64,000 bases of DNA from Rhynchopus euleeides (GCA_963210315.1 OY723238.1:558001-622000), one strand, 5' to 3'; counted from the stretch's first letter, positions 28,797-39,712 are shown. Translations and numbers: made by a program. Notes: generated from the sequence alone by a model not told the origin.

Positions 28797-28983
28797 GGGT
28801 ACCCGGCCGGGTACCCGGGTTCCCGCCTCCGGGTACCCGGCCGGGTGGTCCGCCGGGTACCCGGGGGTACCCCCCGGATACCACCGGATACCGGGATCCG
28901 GGTACCCGGATCCCGGTATCCGGCCGGGTACCCGGGCGGGTACCCGGATCCGGGTACCCGGCGGGTACCCGGCCCGGGAACCC
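28797..28983. repeat. Palindromic GGGTACCCGG minisatellite, locus 1
   Basis: About fifteen tandem or overlapping units CGGGTACCCGG with GGATCC and TATCC variants; each unit is its own reverse complement. The head TACACGACGCGGTCT-CACCT (28771-28794) precedes it and recurs inverted at locus 2 (35735-35890). Confidence 0.85.
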
Positions 28984-29022
28984 GTGAATTATTGTCCATA
29001 ACCCAGAGTGTATAGGGGGACC

Positions 29023-29169
29023 CAGGCCTGGGCGGGGAACGAGCCCTTTTTCCAGGTTTTTTGGGTCGGGGAACCAGGTTTTTTCTAAGAATTTTTACAA
29101 GGGATTTTTTGCTCGCCCCCCCACAGTTTCCAGGCGCGTGCCCGTCAGGCGGGACTTTTTCTCTGATTT
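29023..29169 (+). repeat. 147-bp direct repeat, left of LINE
   Basis: Starts CAGGCCTGGGCGGGGAACGA and ends TTTTTCTCTGATTT. It is identical base for base to 32762-32908 and is best read as a target-site duplication of the LINE between them. Confidence 0.9.
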
Positions 29170-32100
29170 GAACGATTTGAACGATTTTTGGCCGTGCTCG
29201 TCGCGTCCCCCGGTGAGGGGGGACGCTGTTTCGTGTTCTCCTTGCCGCACGGAGGCATTGCCTTACGTCGCCTCTTCCTCTTTTCCTTTATGGGCGGGTT
29301 AGTCTGGCTCAGAGGGCGGGACCGTGCTGATATGCACAGTGACGACTCTCCCTTTTTTTGTTGTGCCCGCCTCCTGCCGAGTCGTGGCTGCTGCCTCTCA
29401 GACTGGGGGCGGGCGGTCGCCGACGCTGACGCGCCTGGCGGCCCGTGGAAAGTGACGTGGGTCTGGGGGTGGGGGGGGGGGGGGGTGCTGGGGTGTCAGG
29501 CCGAAGCCCTTGACCGCTGTTGATTTTTGCAGGTTTCACGAGATCAGGTAGTCCTTCTCGCTGTGCTCCGTCACCCCTGCCTCAGCCAGGTAGCGTAGGG
29601 CCCCCTTGCAGTTGTGCAGCAGCAGGTTGTGCACGTTTGTGGCTGTGAGGTGGTGTCGGGCTGACGCTGTCGCGGGACAGCCGAAGAATAGGTGCTTCAG
29701 CGAGACCCCAGGCGGGGGGCTGTCCGGCGCAAGCTTCAGGCAGGGTTTGCACGGTGGTTGTGCGCTGCCCGGGACGTCGTGGTCGTACACCAGGCGGTGG
29801 TGGTCGGCCCGGAGGCGGCGGATGGTGGTTTCCCCTAAGCGGGTAAGGCCCTCCATGCGGAGGTCAGGGCGCTGCAGTCGCGTCTCCCCGATTCCTGACC
29901 GATACGCGTACACGCTCTCTGTGCGGGGCAACGTGGTCCCGCTGTATATGTGTCGGCGGAGGGTGACACGGGCCGACGCGAGGCTGATCGGCTCCATCTG
30001 GGGCTTGAACGCACCGATCTGCGCCTGCTTGTCAGCAAGTTCGTTCCCTACCACCCCAACATGCGACGGGATGTAGCGGAGGTGGGTGGTGACATCGTAT
30101 GTTTGGGCGAGCTTGCGCAGCCTCTGCCAGATGTCCCATTCGGTGGACCCCCTCGCTCGCTGGGGGCCGCTCAGCAGTGCATTCAGTGCGCTCTGCGAGT
30201 CGGTGAGGATGGCGACCGTTTCGCCTTGGGTTACCACGGTGCATAGGTGGGCGAGGGATTCTCTGATGGCCACCAGCTCTGCCTGGTAGCTGATGCAACG
30301 GAGTCCTGCCGGCCAGGCGAGCTTTTTCTTGAGGCGGCCCTCCGGCATGCTGTACACCGCTGCGCCCGCGCCGCCCTGTTGCTGCCGCGATGTGGAGTTG
30401 GAGACTGACCCGTCGGTGTAGACATGCCAGGCGCACGTCGGGAGGGCCTGGATGGTCTGCTCTGCCAGGTCCCGGAGGGTGTCTTTCGGGGTGGCGGCCT
30501 TCGGGGCGGTGAGCCCCGGCAGCGTCGCCAGGATGTGCACTCGTGGCAGCACCAGGTTCCATTCCCAGGGGGGGATGGGGTGTGCTGCATGCAGGGGGGC
30601 CAGCAGGGGGGTGCGCCCGTCGACCTTCGAGGATTTCACCAGACTCCGTGCCTGATGTAGCCAGCTGCCTCCCGTGTTCCCGGTATTTAGTTGCGCCCGG
30701 TATCCTGGGGAGTGGGGCACGCGGCGGAAGCGTTCGTGGTCTGTGCACACCGCAACCTTGAAGTCGAGGTCGAGGTCTCGTAGGTGTGATTCCCAGAGGA
30801 GCTTCGCCGTGCTGGTGTTCTTCATGCAGCCTGTGATAATCAGGGCTGCGGTGCGGTGGACATCTTGCAGGCGTTTGAGGTTCCTCGCGGTCAGGCCAGG
30901 GGTGTAAACGCTTGCGGCGTACATCAGGATGGGGTAGACATACGTCAGGTAGGCCTGGCGCAGCGTGTCTCCACTTGAGCCCCAGTCGGTGCCTGCCAAC
31001 ATACGCAGTATGCTCAGGCGTCGCATACAGGTGGTCACGACGTGGTCGACGTGGTCCGACATCGTGTAGCAGGCATCGATGTAAACCCCGAGGTATTTTG
31101 CTGTGGAGTCGTGCTGGAGGGGGGTGCCGTCTGGGAGCTCCATGCGCTTGTGCTCGCCCAGTGCTTCAGGCGTCGTTCCCATCAGCGTGTAGCAGCACTT
31201 GCTGGGGGAGAGCTGCAGCCCGTGGAGTGGGACTTCGGCGGCGAGTGCTGATATGACGCCCTGTGCGGTGCTTAGGGCGTCGGTGTAGGTGTCCCCGACG
31301 ACGAGTACTGCAATGTCATCTGCGAACACCGCAGGGTGGACGTCCGGGGAGGCGGTGATGGCTCGAGATACGTCATCCATCACGCAGTTGAAGAGCAGGG
31401 GCGAGAGCACTGTTCCTTGTGGGACACCGTTGTTGAAGTCGTAGTAGTCGCTTCTCACCCCGTGCACCTGTGCGGCGGCCCGGCGGTTGCTGAGGTAGTT
31501 GTGCAGCCATCGGGTGAACTTCGGGGGGAAGCCCTTTCGTCTGACGCTGTTGATGACTGCGAGCTTGCTGACCTTGTCGAAGGCTTTCTCGAGGTCGAAG
31601 TACAGGGTGACAGCTGCCTTCCCGGAGGAGAGGGCGTCCGTCGCTGTTTGGGTGATGTAGGCTAGCTGGTCGGTTGTCGATCTCAGTCGCTGGAATCCCG
31701 CTTGGTTCGGGCAGTGCCCCTCGACTTGCGGGTATGCGTCGTCAAGCATGAGCTGCTCCATGCGCCTCTTCACCATTTTTTCCAGTACCTTGCATGCTGT
31801 GCTGGTGAGCGCAATTGGTCGGTACGAGGATGCTGCCGTCGCTGGCTTCCCCGGTTTCAGGATCGGGACGATGACTGCTCGCGTCCATGCGTCGGGGAGG
31901 ATGCCGCTGTTCCACGACAGGTTGAGCACGTGCAGGAGTCCCTGCCGCGCTTGGGGGCCGAGGTGCATCAGCAGTTCGTTGTTGAGGTCGTCAGGCCCTG
32001 GGGATTTTCGCTCCTGCAGTTCGGACAGGGCTGCGCTCAGCTCCTCTTTGGAGAAGTCGTCTTCGGCAGCTGAGAGCTCGGGGGGTGTCTGGCCATTCGC

Positions 32101-32761
32101 ATGTTGCGGGGTGGGTACCGATTGTGACTGTTGGTCGTTCCCTTCACTGATCTTGGCGTAGTGGCTGCAGAGGAGGTCCGCCTTAGCTTTGGGGTCGGTC
32201 ACCGGGACCCCTCCGTCGACAAGCGGGAAGGCGGCCTGTTGAAGTTTGCGGCCGTCGAGTTCTCGCACAAGCCGGAAGGTGGCGCCGAGGTCGCTGCTGG
32301 TGCTCGCAGCCTGGCACCTGGTTTCCCAAGTTGTGCGTTTTGCTTCGAGGACGGCGTTGGTGGCGTCGGTGGTCAGCTTGTCCAGTTTGTCGTAGTCGTC
32401 CTGGGACAGGTGTGTAGTCTGGGCGTGTCTGCGTGATTCTTCGTTCCGCGCCCGTACCGCGCGTTTCACCTTGCTCGTGAACCACCTCTTGCGGGGGCGT
32501 GAGCTACGCTTCGTCGGGATGTGCTTGGCTGCGACCGTTCGCACCAGTCCAAGCCACTTGTGGAAGGACTCCTTCGGGTCACACCACTTCGTCACTTTGC
32601 GTGATAGCCGTTCGAGCTCCTCGGTGAATGCGGGCCAGTCCGCTGCTGCCCAGTTCCACAGTTGACGGGCCTTGGCTGCCGGGTGTGTCGCAGCTGCTGG
32701 CGTTCGTTCAAAAGGGACGGTGTATTGGTCTAGGTCTTAGGTAGTTTAAGGTCGTGCCCAG
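29170..32761 (-). mobile_element. Non-LTR retrotransposon copy 2 between 147-bp duplications
   Basis: A minus-strand LINE of about 3.6 kb. Its 3' tail consists of ATCGTTCAA-type units (29170-29190), as in copy 1. The 5' end is truncated before the endonuclease domain, since only the linker before RT is present. Perfect 147-bp direct repeats abut both ends, far longer than the 5-20 bp usual for LINEs. The flanking copies lack any changes, so insertion was recent. Confidence 0.9.
29536..32736 (-). CDS. LINE polyprotein: reverse transcriptase, RNase H, zinc segment (5'-truncated)
   Basis: An open frame of 1066 codons without an ATG at its head, so translation in place is doubtful. It starts in the linker that normally follows an APE endonuclease (LWNWAAADWPAFTEELERL), then RT with SPGPDDLNNELLMHL, YRPIALTSTACKVLEKMVKR, LYFDLEKAFDKVS, GVPQGTVLSPLLFN and FADDIAVLV (catalytic FADD). 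An RNase H domain follows with its Asp, Glu, Asp and His/Asp positions (YTDGSVSNS, AELVAIRESLAH, LTDSQSALNAL, SHVGVVGNELADKQ). A C-terminal CX2C...HX4C zinc segment (CKPC ... LKHLFFGC) precedes the stop. RT plus RNase H plus this zinc segment places it near the I/ingi/R1 group of LINEs. It encodes the machinery that copies element RNA into target DNA. Confidence 0.92.
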   Translation of the reverse strand, partial: DLDQYTVPFERTPAAATHPAAKARQLWNWAAADWPAFTEELERLSRKVTKWCDPKESFHKWLGLVRTVAAKHIPTKRSSRPRKRWFTSKVKRAVRARNEESRRHAQTTHLSQDDYDKLDKLTTDATNAVLEAKRTTWETRCQAASTSSDLGATFRLVRELDGRKLQQAAFPLVDGGVPVTDPKAKADLLCSHYAKISEGNDQQSQSVPTPQHANGQTPPELSAAEDDFSKEELSAALSELQERKSPGPDDLNNELLMHLGPQARQGLLHVLNLSWNSGILPDAWTRAVIVPILKPGKPATAASSYRPIALTSTACKVLEKMVKRRMEQLMLDDAYPQVEGHCPNQAGFQRLRSTTDQLAYITQTATDALSSGKAAVTLYFDLEKAFDKVSKLAVINSVRRKGFPPKFTRWLHNYLSNRRAAAQVHGVRSDYYDFNNGVPQGTVLSPLLFNCVMDDVSRAITASPDVHPAVFADDIAVLVVGDTYTDALSTAQGVISALAAEVPLHGLQLSPSKCCYTLMGTTPEALGEHKRMELPDGTPLQHDSTAKYLGVYIDACYTMSDHVDHVVTTCMRRLSILRMLAGTDWGSSGDTLRQAYLTYVYPILMYAASVYTPGLTARNLKRLQDVHRTAALIITGCMKNTSTAKLLWESHLRDLDLDFKVAVCTDHERFRRVPHSPGYRAQLNTGNTGGSWLHQARSLVKSSKVDGRTPLLAPLHAAHPIPPWEWNLVLPRVHILATLPGLTAPKAATPKDTLRDLAEQTIQALPTCAWHVYTDGSVSNSTSRQQQGGAGAAVYSMPEGRLKKKLAWPAGLRCISYQAELVAIRESLAHLCTVVTQGETVAILTDSQSALNALLSGPQRARGSTEWDIWQRLRKLAQTYDVTTHLRYIPSHVGVVGNELADKQAQIGAFKPQMEPISLASARVTLRRHIYSGTTLPRTESVYAYRSGIGETRLQRPDLRMEGLTRLGETTIRRLRADHHRLVYDHDVPGSAQPPCKPCLKLAPDSPPPGVSLKHLFFGCPATASARHHLTATNVHNLLLHNCKGALRYLAEAGVTEHSEKDYLIS

Positions 32762-32908
32762 CAGGCCTGGGCGGGGAACGAGCCCTTTTTCCAGGTTTTT
32801 TGGGTCGGGGAACCAGGTTTTTTCTAAGAATTTTTACAAGGGATTTTTTGCTCGCCCCCCCACAGTTTCCAGGCGCGTGCCCGTCAGGCGGGACTTTTTC
32901 TCTGATTT
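32762..32908 (+). repeat. 147-bp direct repeat, right of LINE
   Basis: Second copy of 29023-29169, no mismatch. Confidence 0.9.
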
Positions 32909-33493
32909 CTCTCCGCGTCATCATTGACAGCTCTCGAGTGATGCCCAGAGATGCTTGCGGCAGAGAGTGCCCCTCATGCGCGTTACAGCTGAAAATGAAT
33001 GAGGATCATCTGGCACTCGTTCTCATCGGGGGTTGTGCTCCGCAGGGACTCAATACACCTTGGCACTCTCGCAGGGCTGGACATGCCAGCAGCTGGAGGA
33101 CAGTTACAAAGCTGCCACTCCCCGACGCTGGCCCTGCTGGCCCCTTCAGGTCTGAAAGCCCAAAAGCTCCCGGGGATTTTTGCAGTGGTGCGCACCATAT
33201 TCAGCGCAGTAGGGTGATCTCTCCGATTTTCCAAAACTGCTGGTTTACTGGTTTGGGGAACGGTCGTCGGCAGACCGTTGAAATGCCCGTGTTAGCAAGG
33301 CACACTCACGTTTCAGGTAGCGTGTCGCGTGTCACGCATGTCGCGAACGCGGCAAGTGTACCTCCCAGGTGGGGAAGCCCGACCTCCTGTCCGATGTCAG
33401 TCAGGCTTCGAAGAAGCGCTTCATGGATGCGGCGCTGACCTCCTACGCTGCACTGTACCCAGGGAAGTGAGATAGATGGACGGGCACACGCTA

Positions 33494-33550
33494 CATGGGG
33501 GGTCTGGGGGGCGGAGCCCCCCAGCCGCCGGAGGCCACGGTAGCGAACAT
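33494..33550 (-). repeat. GC hairpin repeat, copy 6
   Basis: Inverted relative to copies 1-5; followed on its right by GAACATCTGTTC, the same head sequence. Confidence 0.85.
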
Positions 33551-33664
33551 CTGTTCGTGTGGGCGTACAGATTCTGTGCGAGTTGGCTGCGTCCTCAGAG
33601 GCGACTGGAGTGGTTGGACCCCGACCTGATGGGATTCGAAGGACTTGAGTACGAGACGTACGCC

Positions 33665-33720
33665 ACAGGGGGGTCTGGGGGGCGGAGCCCCCCAGCCGCC
33701 GGAGGCCACGGTAGTGAACG
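33665..33720 (-). repeat. GC hairpin repeat, copy 7
   Basis: Inverted copy about 170 bp from copy 6, the same spacing as between copies 1 and 2. Confidence 0.85.
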
Positions 33721-35734
33721 TCTGGCTCTCCAGTTGGCCAGCAAGGCGAACGGTACGTGGGACAGACTTCCCTTCCATCCTTGTGCGCGCCCTGTCGACT
33801 GGGGAAAACTTAGAAAAGGTTTTTTCCTCTGCGAAACAACCTTAGAAAAAAATCCCCTAACAAAATTCTTAGAAAAAAACTTTTTTTCCCCTTACAAAAA
33901 TTCTTAGAAAAAAAGTTCAGAATCCTGAAAGTGGGGAACAAGCCCCCCAGTTAGGAACAGCCCTGGGGGGACCCTTTTCAAATTTTTTTTTCGGGGGGGT
34001 CCTATTTTGGACGTTTGAGCCCGATTTCGAAGGAATTTTTGAGTTTTGAGCCTATTTTGGGCCCTAAAACGCGTTAAAACGGGTCCCGGAATTTCCGGAA
34101 AATGGCTGTTTTTTGGCCTTGGCGAAATTTCGCCCAAACTATTGACCCAAACTTGTCTGGGCCCATAATCGGGTCCTGGTGGTCTGGAACTGTCCATTTT
34201 CGAAGGCAGTCGTGAGAAAATCGCGACGTTTCGCCCCGAATTCTCACTCATGTGACCCCAAAAATCAAGCAAATGAGGTTTGCTCCGGCTTACACAACTC
34301 CAAATCCGAGTTGTGGAAGCCGGACCTTGTTGTGGGAGAAAATCGGCCAAGTGAGGAGGTTTCTTGTGCGAAATTCGAGCAATAAAGCTCAAGTAATCAA
34401 ATGCCATGACCCCAACCACAACCCCACCCCCTGCCCTCTGCCCCCCACCCCTGTGCAGGTCATGTGCCCCATCCCATCCCGTGTTGCCTTGTTGCAGATT
34501 TTCAAATCGGGAAATTTCAGGTGACCCGATGATAGGGATGTACCCCGAGGGTCTACCTGCAGGGATCCACTTTTTGCTATGCCTGCATTGCTGCTGTTTG
34601 CGCTTCTCGCCTCCACACACCACCCTGGGGGGAGGGACAGAGGGCGGAGGGGGCTACACACTTACACAACCGATTCGGTCAAACAATGCCACGTCATCCC
34701 CATTGGGGTCCTGGACCGCGGCGTCTCTCCCAGCGAATTGGTGTCGTCATCAGGCAGGCTAAGTAGTTGTCTACACAGGACATTGGTTTTAAGGGGGGTC
34801 TGAGTTCTGCGGAACTGGCTTCAAGGGACGCCCCCTCGTAATGACTGGGTGGATGGAGCCAAGTAATACCAGGTGGTCGGACACCGGAACTCTCGGCATT
34901 TATTAGTCGCGGGAACTGTGTCCGTGTGGTAGGTGACCCCTTCCGATTCCACTGATTCCACTCTTGAACATGTAGTGTTGAAAGATACTTGGTGTTCTGA
35001 TGTTTTACAGGGTACTTGACAAAGGAAAGAGGGTGGTCAGTCTTGTGATCCACCCTGAATCCTTCCTGTGAGCAGCAGATCCACAACACCTCGACTTCTT
35101 TCAGCGGCTGTATTGATATTGCCTGACACAGCAAACATGATTCAATTGGAGGAACAAGCCTCGTACACCAGCGGCCCAAAAGGTGGATTTCATGTATGGT
35201 TTTAGGATTTCCCTTACTACTGATGGTGTAGAGACTACAAAGCCTGACCTGATGACGCCGCCATGAACCTGGGAGACACGCCGCGTGAGAAGGGACCTCG
35301 GTGCGGGGTGGCGTGAAGATCCTGCCTGAGTGCCCTCGTCGGGACCCGCGGTAAACCGTGGCGTTCCCCCCGAGGCAAGTCCAGGACGAAGGTTGCAGAT
35401 AACCGCTGCACCTCTTCGTCCGAAAGGAGCTCACAGGATAGGGGAACTGCCCACACCCCACTCACGACAGCGTATCCGAAAGGTGCACTGCGCGTGTGGT
35501 GGCGGTGTCGGGTCCAGACCCACCTCGTTCCCCCATGCCCGTCAGTTGTTGCCCCTCCAGGGGTGGCTGCTGTCTGGCATGGGGGGCGCCCTCCCTGCCT
35601 TGCAAGGGAAAATGTAGAACGGCATGCTGCCCGTTTCTTCATTTTTTCACCTTGCCTGGCAGGGGGGGGCCCACCCTCACGGGGGGAAAAAGAGGAACGG
35701 CATGCTGCCCGTTCACTCTTTTTTCCTCCCGTCG

Positions 35735-35890
35735 TGGGTGGGCGGCTACCCGGGTACCCGGGGTATCCGGCCGGGTACCCGGCTGGGTATCCGGCCCGGG
35801 TACCCGGGTATCCGCCGGGTACCCCCCGGGTACCCGGGCCGGTAACCGGGACCTCCCGGGTACCCGGAAAGGTGGAGACCGCGTCGTGTA
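35735..35890. repeat. Palindromic GGGTACCCGG minisatellite, locus 2
   Basis: A tandem run of CCGGGTACCCGG with TATCCGGC variants, inverted relative to locus 1. On its right is the shared head, here GGTGGAGACCGCGTCGTGTA (35870-35889). The common head shows both loci are copies of one dispersed unit whose tail expanded. Confidence 0.82.
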
Positions 35891-36529
35891 AGAAAGGCAG
35901 AAGGGGGGGGGGGGGGGAGAGAAGAGAAAGAAAGTGGGGGAGAACCAGCACCCACCAAGAGCGGATGGATCTGTGCTCAGGGAGGTTCGGTCACTACACC
36001 CTCCAAAGGGTGGTTCGCCGTTTGCTTTGGCTATATATGCAGGTTGAGAGCGTGTTGAGTGATTCCAGTGAAAGCTGGGGGGTGCTTTGGAGGGAAAATC
36101 TAGCGGAGAGGGGATTGCGGAGCCCTCCACCCGCGTTTGCGACCCGGCACGCCCCCCTCGCACTGCGCAGTGTGATGATGTGATAGCCGTGCCGCACAAA
36201 GCAGCTGATGTTCACGATTGAATCCAAGAGAGAAGACAGACGTGAGTAAAGGCCGCAGATGATCACTTCATACGAAGGAGGCGAGCGAGAGAAGACACAG
36301 GGAATATCAGAGCAGGGGAAGAGGGAGGGAGAGAGGGGGTCACTTTAGGAGGCGGTACGAACCACAGGCAACGACGCACACCAAAAGGGGTAAGAGAGGG
36401 CAGCCTGCACACACACCCAAAGGCAATCTCCTCACCCGCGATACTTGCTCAGATCTAGCCTCCTAGTGACCCCCCCCCCCCCAAGACGCACCAAAGGTGC
36501 TTCAACTAGTTGACTAACAAAGAGAGAAG
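35891..36529. other. Purine-rich gene-free tract
   Basis: Includes a G-run at 35906-35918 and GAGAGA-rich sequence near 36285-36340. Nothing recognisable. Confidence 0.4.
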
Positions 36530-36990
36530 CTGTTTTGAATGTGGTGGTTGCGTGAGGTTGTCTCCGCGTGGACCGGGCAACCCCTGCGTGCAATGTGTGA
36601 TTTGTGGTGACGCACGAAACAAAAACCTCTCCGCAACGCTTCGCTATTGCGACCAAGAGAGAAGGGAGAGAGAGGGATATTCACACTTGAAGCATACGAG
36701 AGAAGGGGTGGAGAAAGAGAGAGAGAGAACTTGTTTTGTAATGTGTTTGTTGCGTGAGGTAGTAAAAACGTAGGCAAACGTGTAGCTCCCCGGCACCTCC
36801 TGCATACGCAGTGTGTGATATATGTGACGCACAAAACAAGTTCTCTTCGCAACGCTACGCTATTGCGTCCAAGAGAGAGAGAGAGAGAGAGAACTTGTTT
36901 TGTAATGTGTTTGTTGCGTGAGGTACAAACACTTCTTCGCAACGCTACGCTATTGCGTCCAAGAGAGAGCTTGTGGTAGAGACGTCCGGC
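36530..36990 (+). repeat. Degenerate tandem repeat with GAGA and CGCAACGCTACGC blocks
   Basis: Units combine TTGTTTTGTAATGTGTTTGT-TGCGTGAGGT, then CTTCGCAACGCTACGCTATT-GCGTCCAAGAGAGA. Blocks recur at about 36535, 36625, 36728, 36843, 36892 and 36930. Translated on the minus strand the second block gives a recurrent LGRNSVALRR, which inflates an apparent 248-codon frame. Confidence 0.7.
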
Positions 36991-37147
36991 TGAAGGAAGA
37001 CTAGGTGTCTGTCCGGTGCAGGATAGTTCGTTCGCCCCAAAGCGGATTTTTCGGAAAAAAGAATACCGATTGTCTGAAACAAAATCAGTCCTGCTGCGAG
37101 AGCAGGCGAAGTGAGTCAAAAATCGAGCGGAGGGTTGGGGGGGGGTC

Positions 37148-37667
37148 TTGAAGTAGAAGCAGAAGGTATCACAAAGGGATGATCTCCCTTCACTCGTTAT
37201 GCAGATTGTGTCTGAGATCCAGTGATTTAGCACGAACGAGCAGGGGGGGATGAAGCGCACTCTTTTCTCCTCGAGTGTTGAAGCTCACTTCCCCTCCCAC
37301 ACAGCGCTCAAAGACACGCCCTGCAGAAGCACCAACGGAGAGGAGGGGGGTAAAGAGTACAATGTAGAATGGTTGTCAGCGAGAGGGGGGGGGATTAAAT
37401 TAAGCAGAAGCATAAGTAGAAGGAAGCACAAGGCTGATCTCCCTTCACTCGCCAACCGAGAGGGTGTGGGAAGGGGTAAGGGCTTGGGGGCAGAAAGCAG
37501 AAACCACGGAAGCAGTTCGGCCGCTACACACAGGGGATTTGCATCAGGGTGTGCAGGACGGGGAGGGGGGGGGGGAGGTGTGATGAAATTACACCGCAAA
37601 GGAAAGGGGTAGTGAAATAGAAGTAGAAGGGAGCACAAGAATGATCTCCCGTCACTCGTTACGCAAA
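37148..37667 (+). repeat. Three-copy tandem repeat (~230-250 bp period)
   Basis: AAGTAGAAG-AGAAGG followed by CACAAG-TGATCTCCCTTCACTCG occurs near 37150-37198, 37410-37452 and 37613-37660, with G-rich sequence before each copy. The last copy ends at the border of the 704-bp palindrome. Confidence 0.65.
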
Positions 37668-38371
37668 CACGGTGGGATCTTGTAAATTTTACATGTATAA
37701 CTACAAGTATATACATGTATTATACATGTATAATACTTGCATGTCAACTATTATACATGTATAATACATGTATATGCCTGAAATATACATGTAAAATACA
37801 TGTATATCAAGTAAAAATACAAGTATAATACTTGCATGTCAACTATTATACTTGTATTTTTACTTGATATACATGTATTTTACATGTATATTTCAGGCAT
37901 TTACATGTATTTTACATGTATAATACTTGTCATGCAAGTATTATACATGTAAAATACTTGCATGACAAGTAAAATACTTGCATGCAAGTATTTTACTTGT
38001 CATGCAAGTATTATACATGTATACTTGCAAGTAAAATACATGTATTTTACTTGCATGCAAGTATTTTACTTGTCATGCAAGTATTTTACATGTATAATAC
38101 TTGCATGACAAGTATTATACATGTAAAATACATGTAAATGCCTGAAATATACATGTAAAATACATGTATATCAAGTAAAAATACATGTATAATAGTTGAC
38201 ATGCAAGTATTATACATGTATTTTTACTTGATATACATGTATTTTACATGTATATTTCAGGCATATACATGTATTATACATGTATAATAGTTGACATGCA
38301 AGTATTATACATGTATAATACATGTATTATACTTGTAGTTATACATGTAAAATTTACAAGATCCCACCGTG
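37668..38371. mobile_element. 704-bp AT-rich near-palindrome with CACGGTGG ends
   Basis: Starts CACGGTGGGATCTTGTAAAT and ends with its complement, flanked by AA on both sides (37666-37667 and 38372-38373). The interior is built almost wholly from ACATGTAT, ACTTGCATG and ATAATA words, and the two halves mirror each other around ~38018 with few differences. Its CACGGTGG end and 2-bp duplication match the autonomous element at 39577-43042 and the MITE at 44289-44494, so it is probably a non-autonomous member mobilised by the same transposase. Confidence 0.8.
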
Positions 38372-39576
38372 AAGGAAGGGGGGAGGGGGGGGGGAAGGAA
38401 ACCACGTCGAGCCCGGAGAGGTGGGTGTGCTACGGGCGTGCTGCGGGCATGTCAAATGCCACCTGAAGGGTGTATGTGTGTGTGGTGATCACTTTTTAAG
38501 ACGGGTTAACCATGCACGGGTCCGAGCCCACCCCTGTGTGTGTGCGTGGCAGTGGAGGCAGCAACAAAGCTCGCTCGGAGCTGACCTACACTAGACGAAA
38601 AGCGGGGTAACAAAAAAGGCGGTCCATTTTTTTCAGATTTGATGCGTTGACGCTTCCACCACAGAGCCTGCTGCTTTGATGCGGGTGTGGAGCGCATGTG
38701 AACCCGAGATAAGCCAGACACACAGATGAAAAAAGCAGGGTCATCGGAAGCACTCTCCTACACTTTCACGCATCATAAATGTGCTCAAAATAATGATGAC
38801 GTGTGGGTGTTTGTTGCGCAAAGCAGAGCGGGGCATTTCGTATGCCCCGGTGGCGGTGGGTCGCAGGCAGCAAGGGGGGGTGGGGGGTGGGGGGTAGCGG
38901 AGTCGAGGTGGGGGTGAGAGTGTGAGGAGGGCATAACTTCCGAATATCGCAGCATGCTATAGCAAGGGGGGTGGGGGGTGATGGAGTCGAGGGGGTGTGG
39001 GGGTGTAGAGGAGGGTAACTTCCGAATCGCAGCAGGCACACCGTATAGCCAGCCAGGCACCGCATCGCCCCCAGGCTCTCTCCCCCTGTCACCCCCGCCC
39101 CTCCAGTGTCTTACAATATCTTCGACCCCCATGGGGTTCCAGTGGGTCACACATTATGTGCCAACACACCGCCGCTGCAACTGTTATGTCACGAAAGTAC
39201 AACACAAAAAAAAACTTCTTCTTTTTTTTGGCACGCCATCCCACACAGCACGGAGTATAAGGTGGTCACTACGGTGCCCCTCACCCCGAAGAGAGAGTGC
39301 GGCGCGCCGATGCCGTCACCCGCCCTTCCAGGCCTGACAAGCCTGGGGGAGGGAGGTGATGTTGGGCAGGACGATAGCCTCCCTGGCCTCCCTGACCCCC
39401 CCCCCCTCTCTGGTGGTAATATTCGGCCCCACCCTTTTGTGTGCTGTCAGAAAGGGGCGAACCCCACACACTGCATGGGCACGGGGTATTTTTCTTTTTA
39501 AAAAATCTAACAACTCTTGAGAGTGGAGGTGGGTGGGTGTCGGGGGGTGTTCTGCGGGGCTGCCAAATGTGAGGCG
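38372..39576. other. Gene-free tract between two CAC-type elements
   Basis: Holds a two-copy ~90-bp direct repeat (38868-38950 and 38963-39035; GTGGGGGGTG...GAGTCGAGG then GAGGAGGG-TAACTTCCGAAT). A TTTGATGCGTTGACGCTTCC motif at 38638 recurs at 10148. No gene recognised. Confidence 0.45.
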
Positions 39577-39712
39577 CACGGTGGACTCCAGCGGGGGTAG
39601 GGTAACCCTTTTCGGGAGTCTCAACTAGGGGGAGTCCAACTCCCGCTAGCGGGAGTCTGACTCCCCCTAGCGGGAGTCTTTTCACCTATTTTCACTCATT
39701 TTTCCCATGATA
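39577..39712 (+). repeat. Left terminal region of CAC-type transposon
   Basis: Contains the palindrome GACTCCC-GCTAGC-GGGAGTC pattern and five GGGAGTC-type units. Such arrays bind transposase in CACTA elements; binding here is inferred. Confidence 0.75.

Larger units (their letters stand above)
32909..35734. other. Gene-free tract
   Basis: Contains two inverted GC hairpin repeats (33494 and 33665), homopolymer-rich A/T sequence at 33810-34020, and a direct repeat GAACGGCATGCTGCCCGTT (35618-35636 and 35697-35715). Frames of 130-255 codons cross it without recognisable domains. Confidence 0.45.

Noticed and set aside
28797..28983. CRISPR-like array
   Set aside because: Repeats are contiguous palindromes without unique spacers, and the genome is eukaryotic.
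36514..37260. 248-codon minus frame with repeated LGRNSVALRR
   Set aside because: The repeat arises from tandem DNA units that occur with changing spacing; no evidence of coding.
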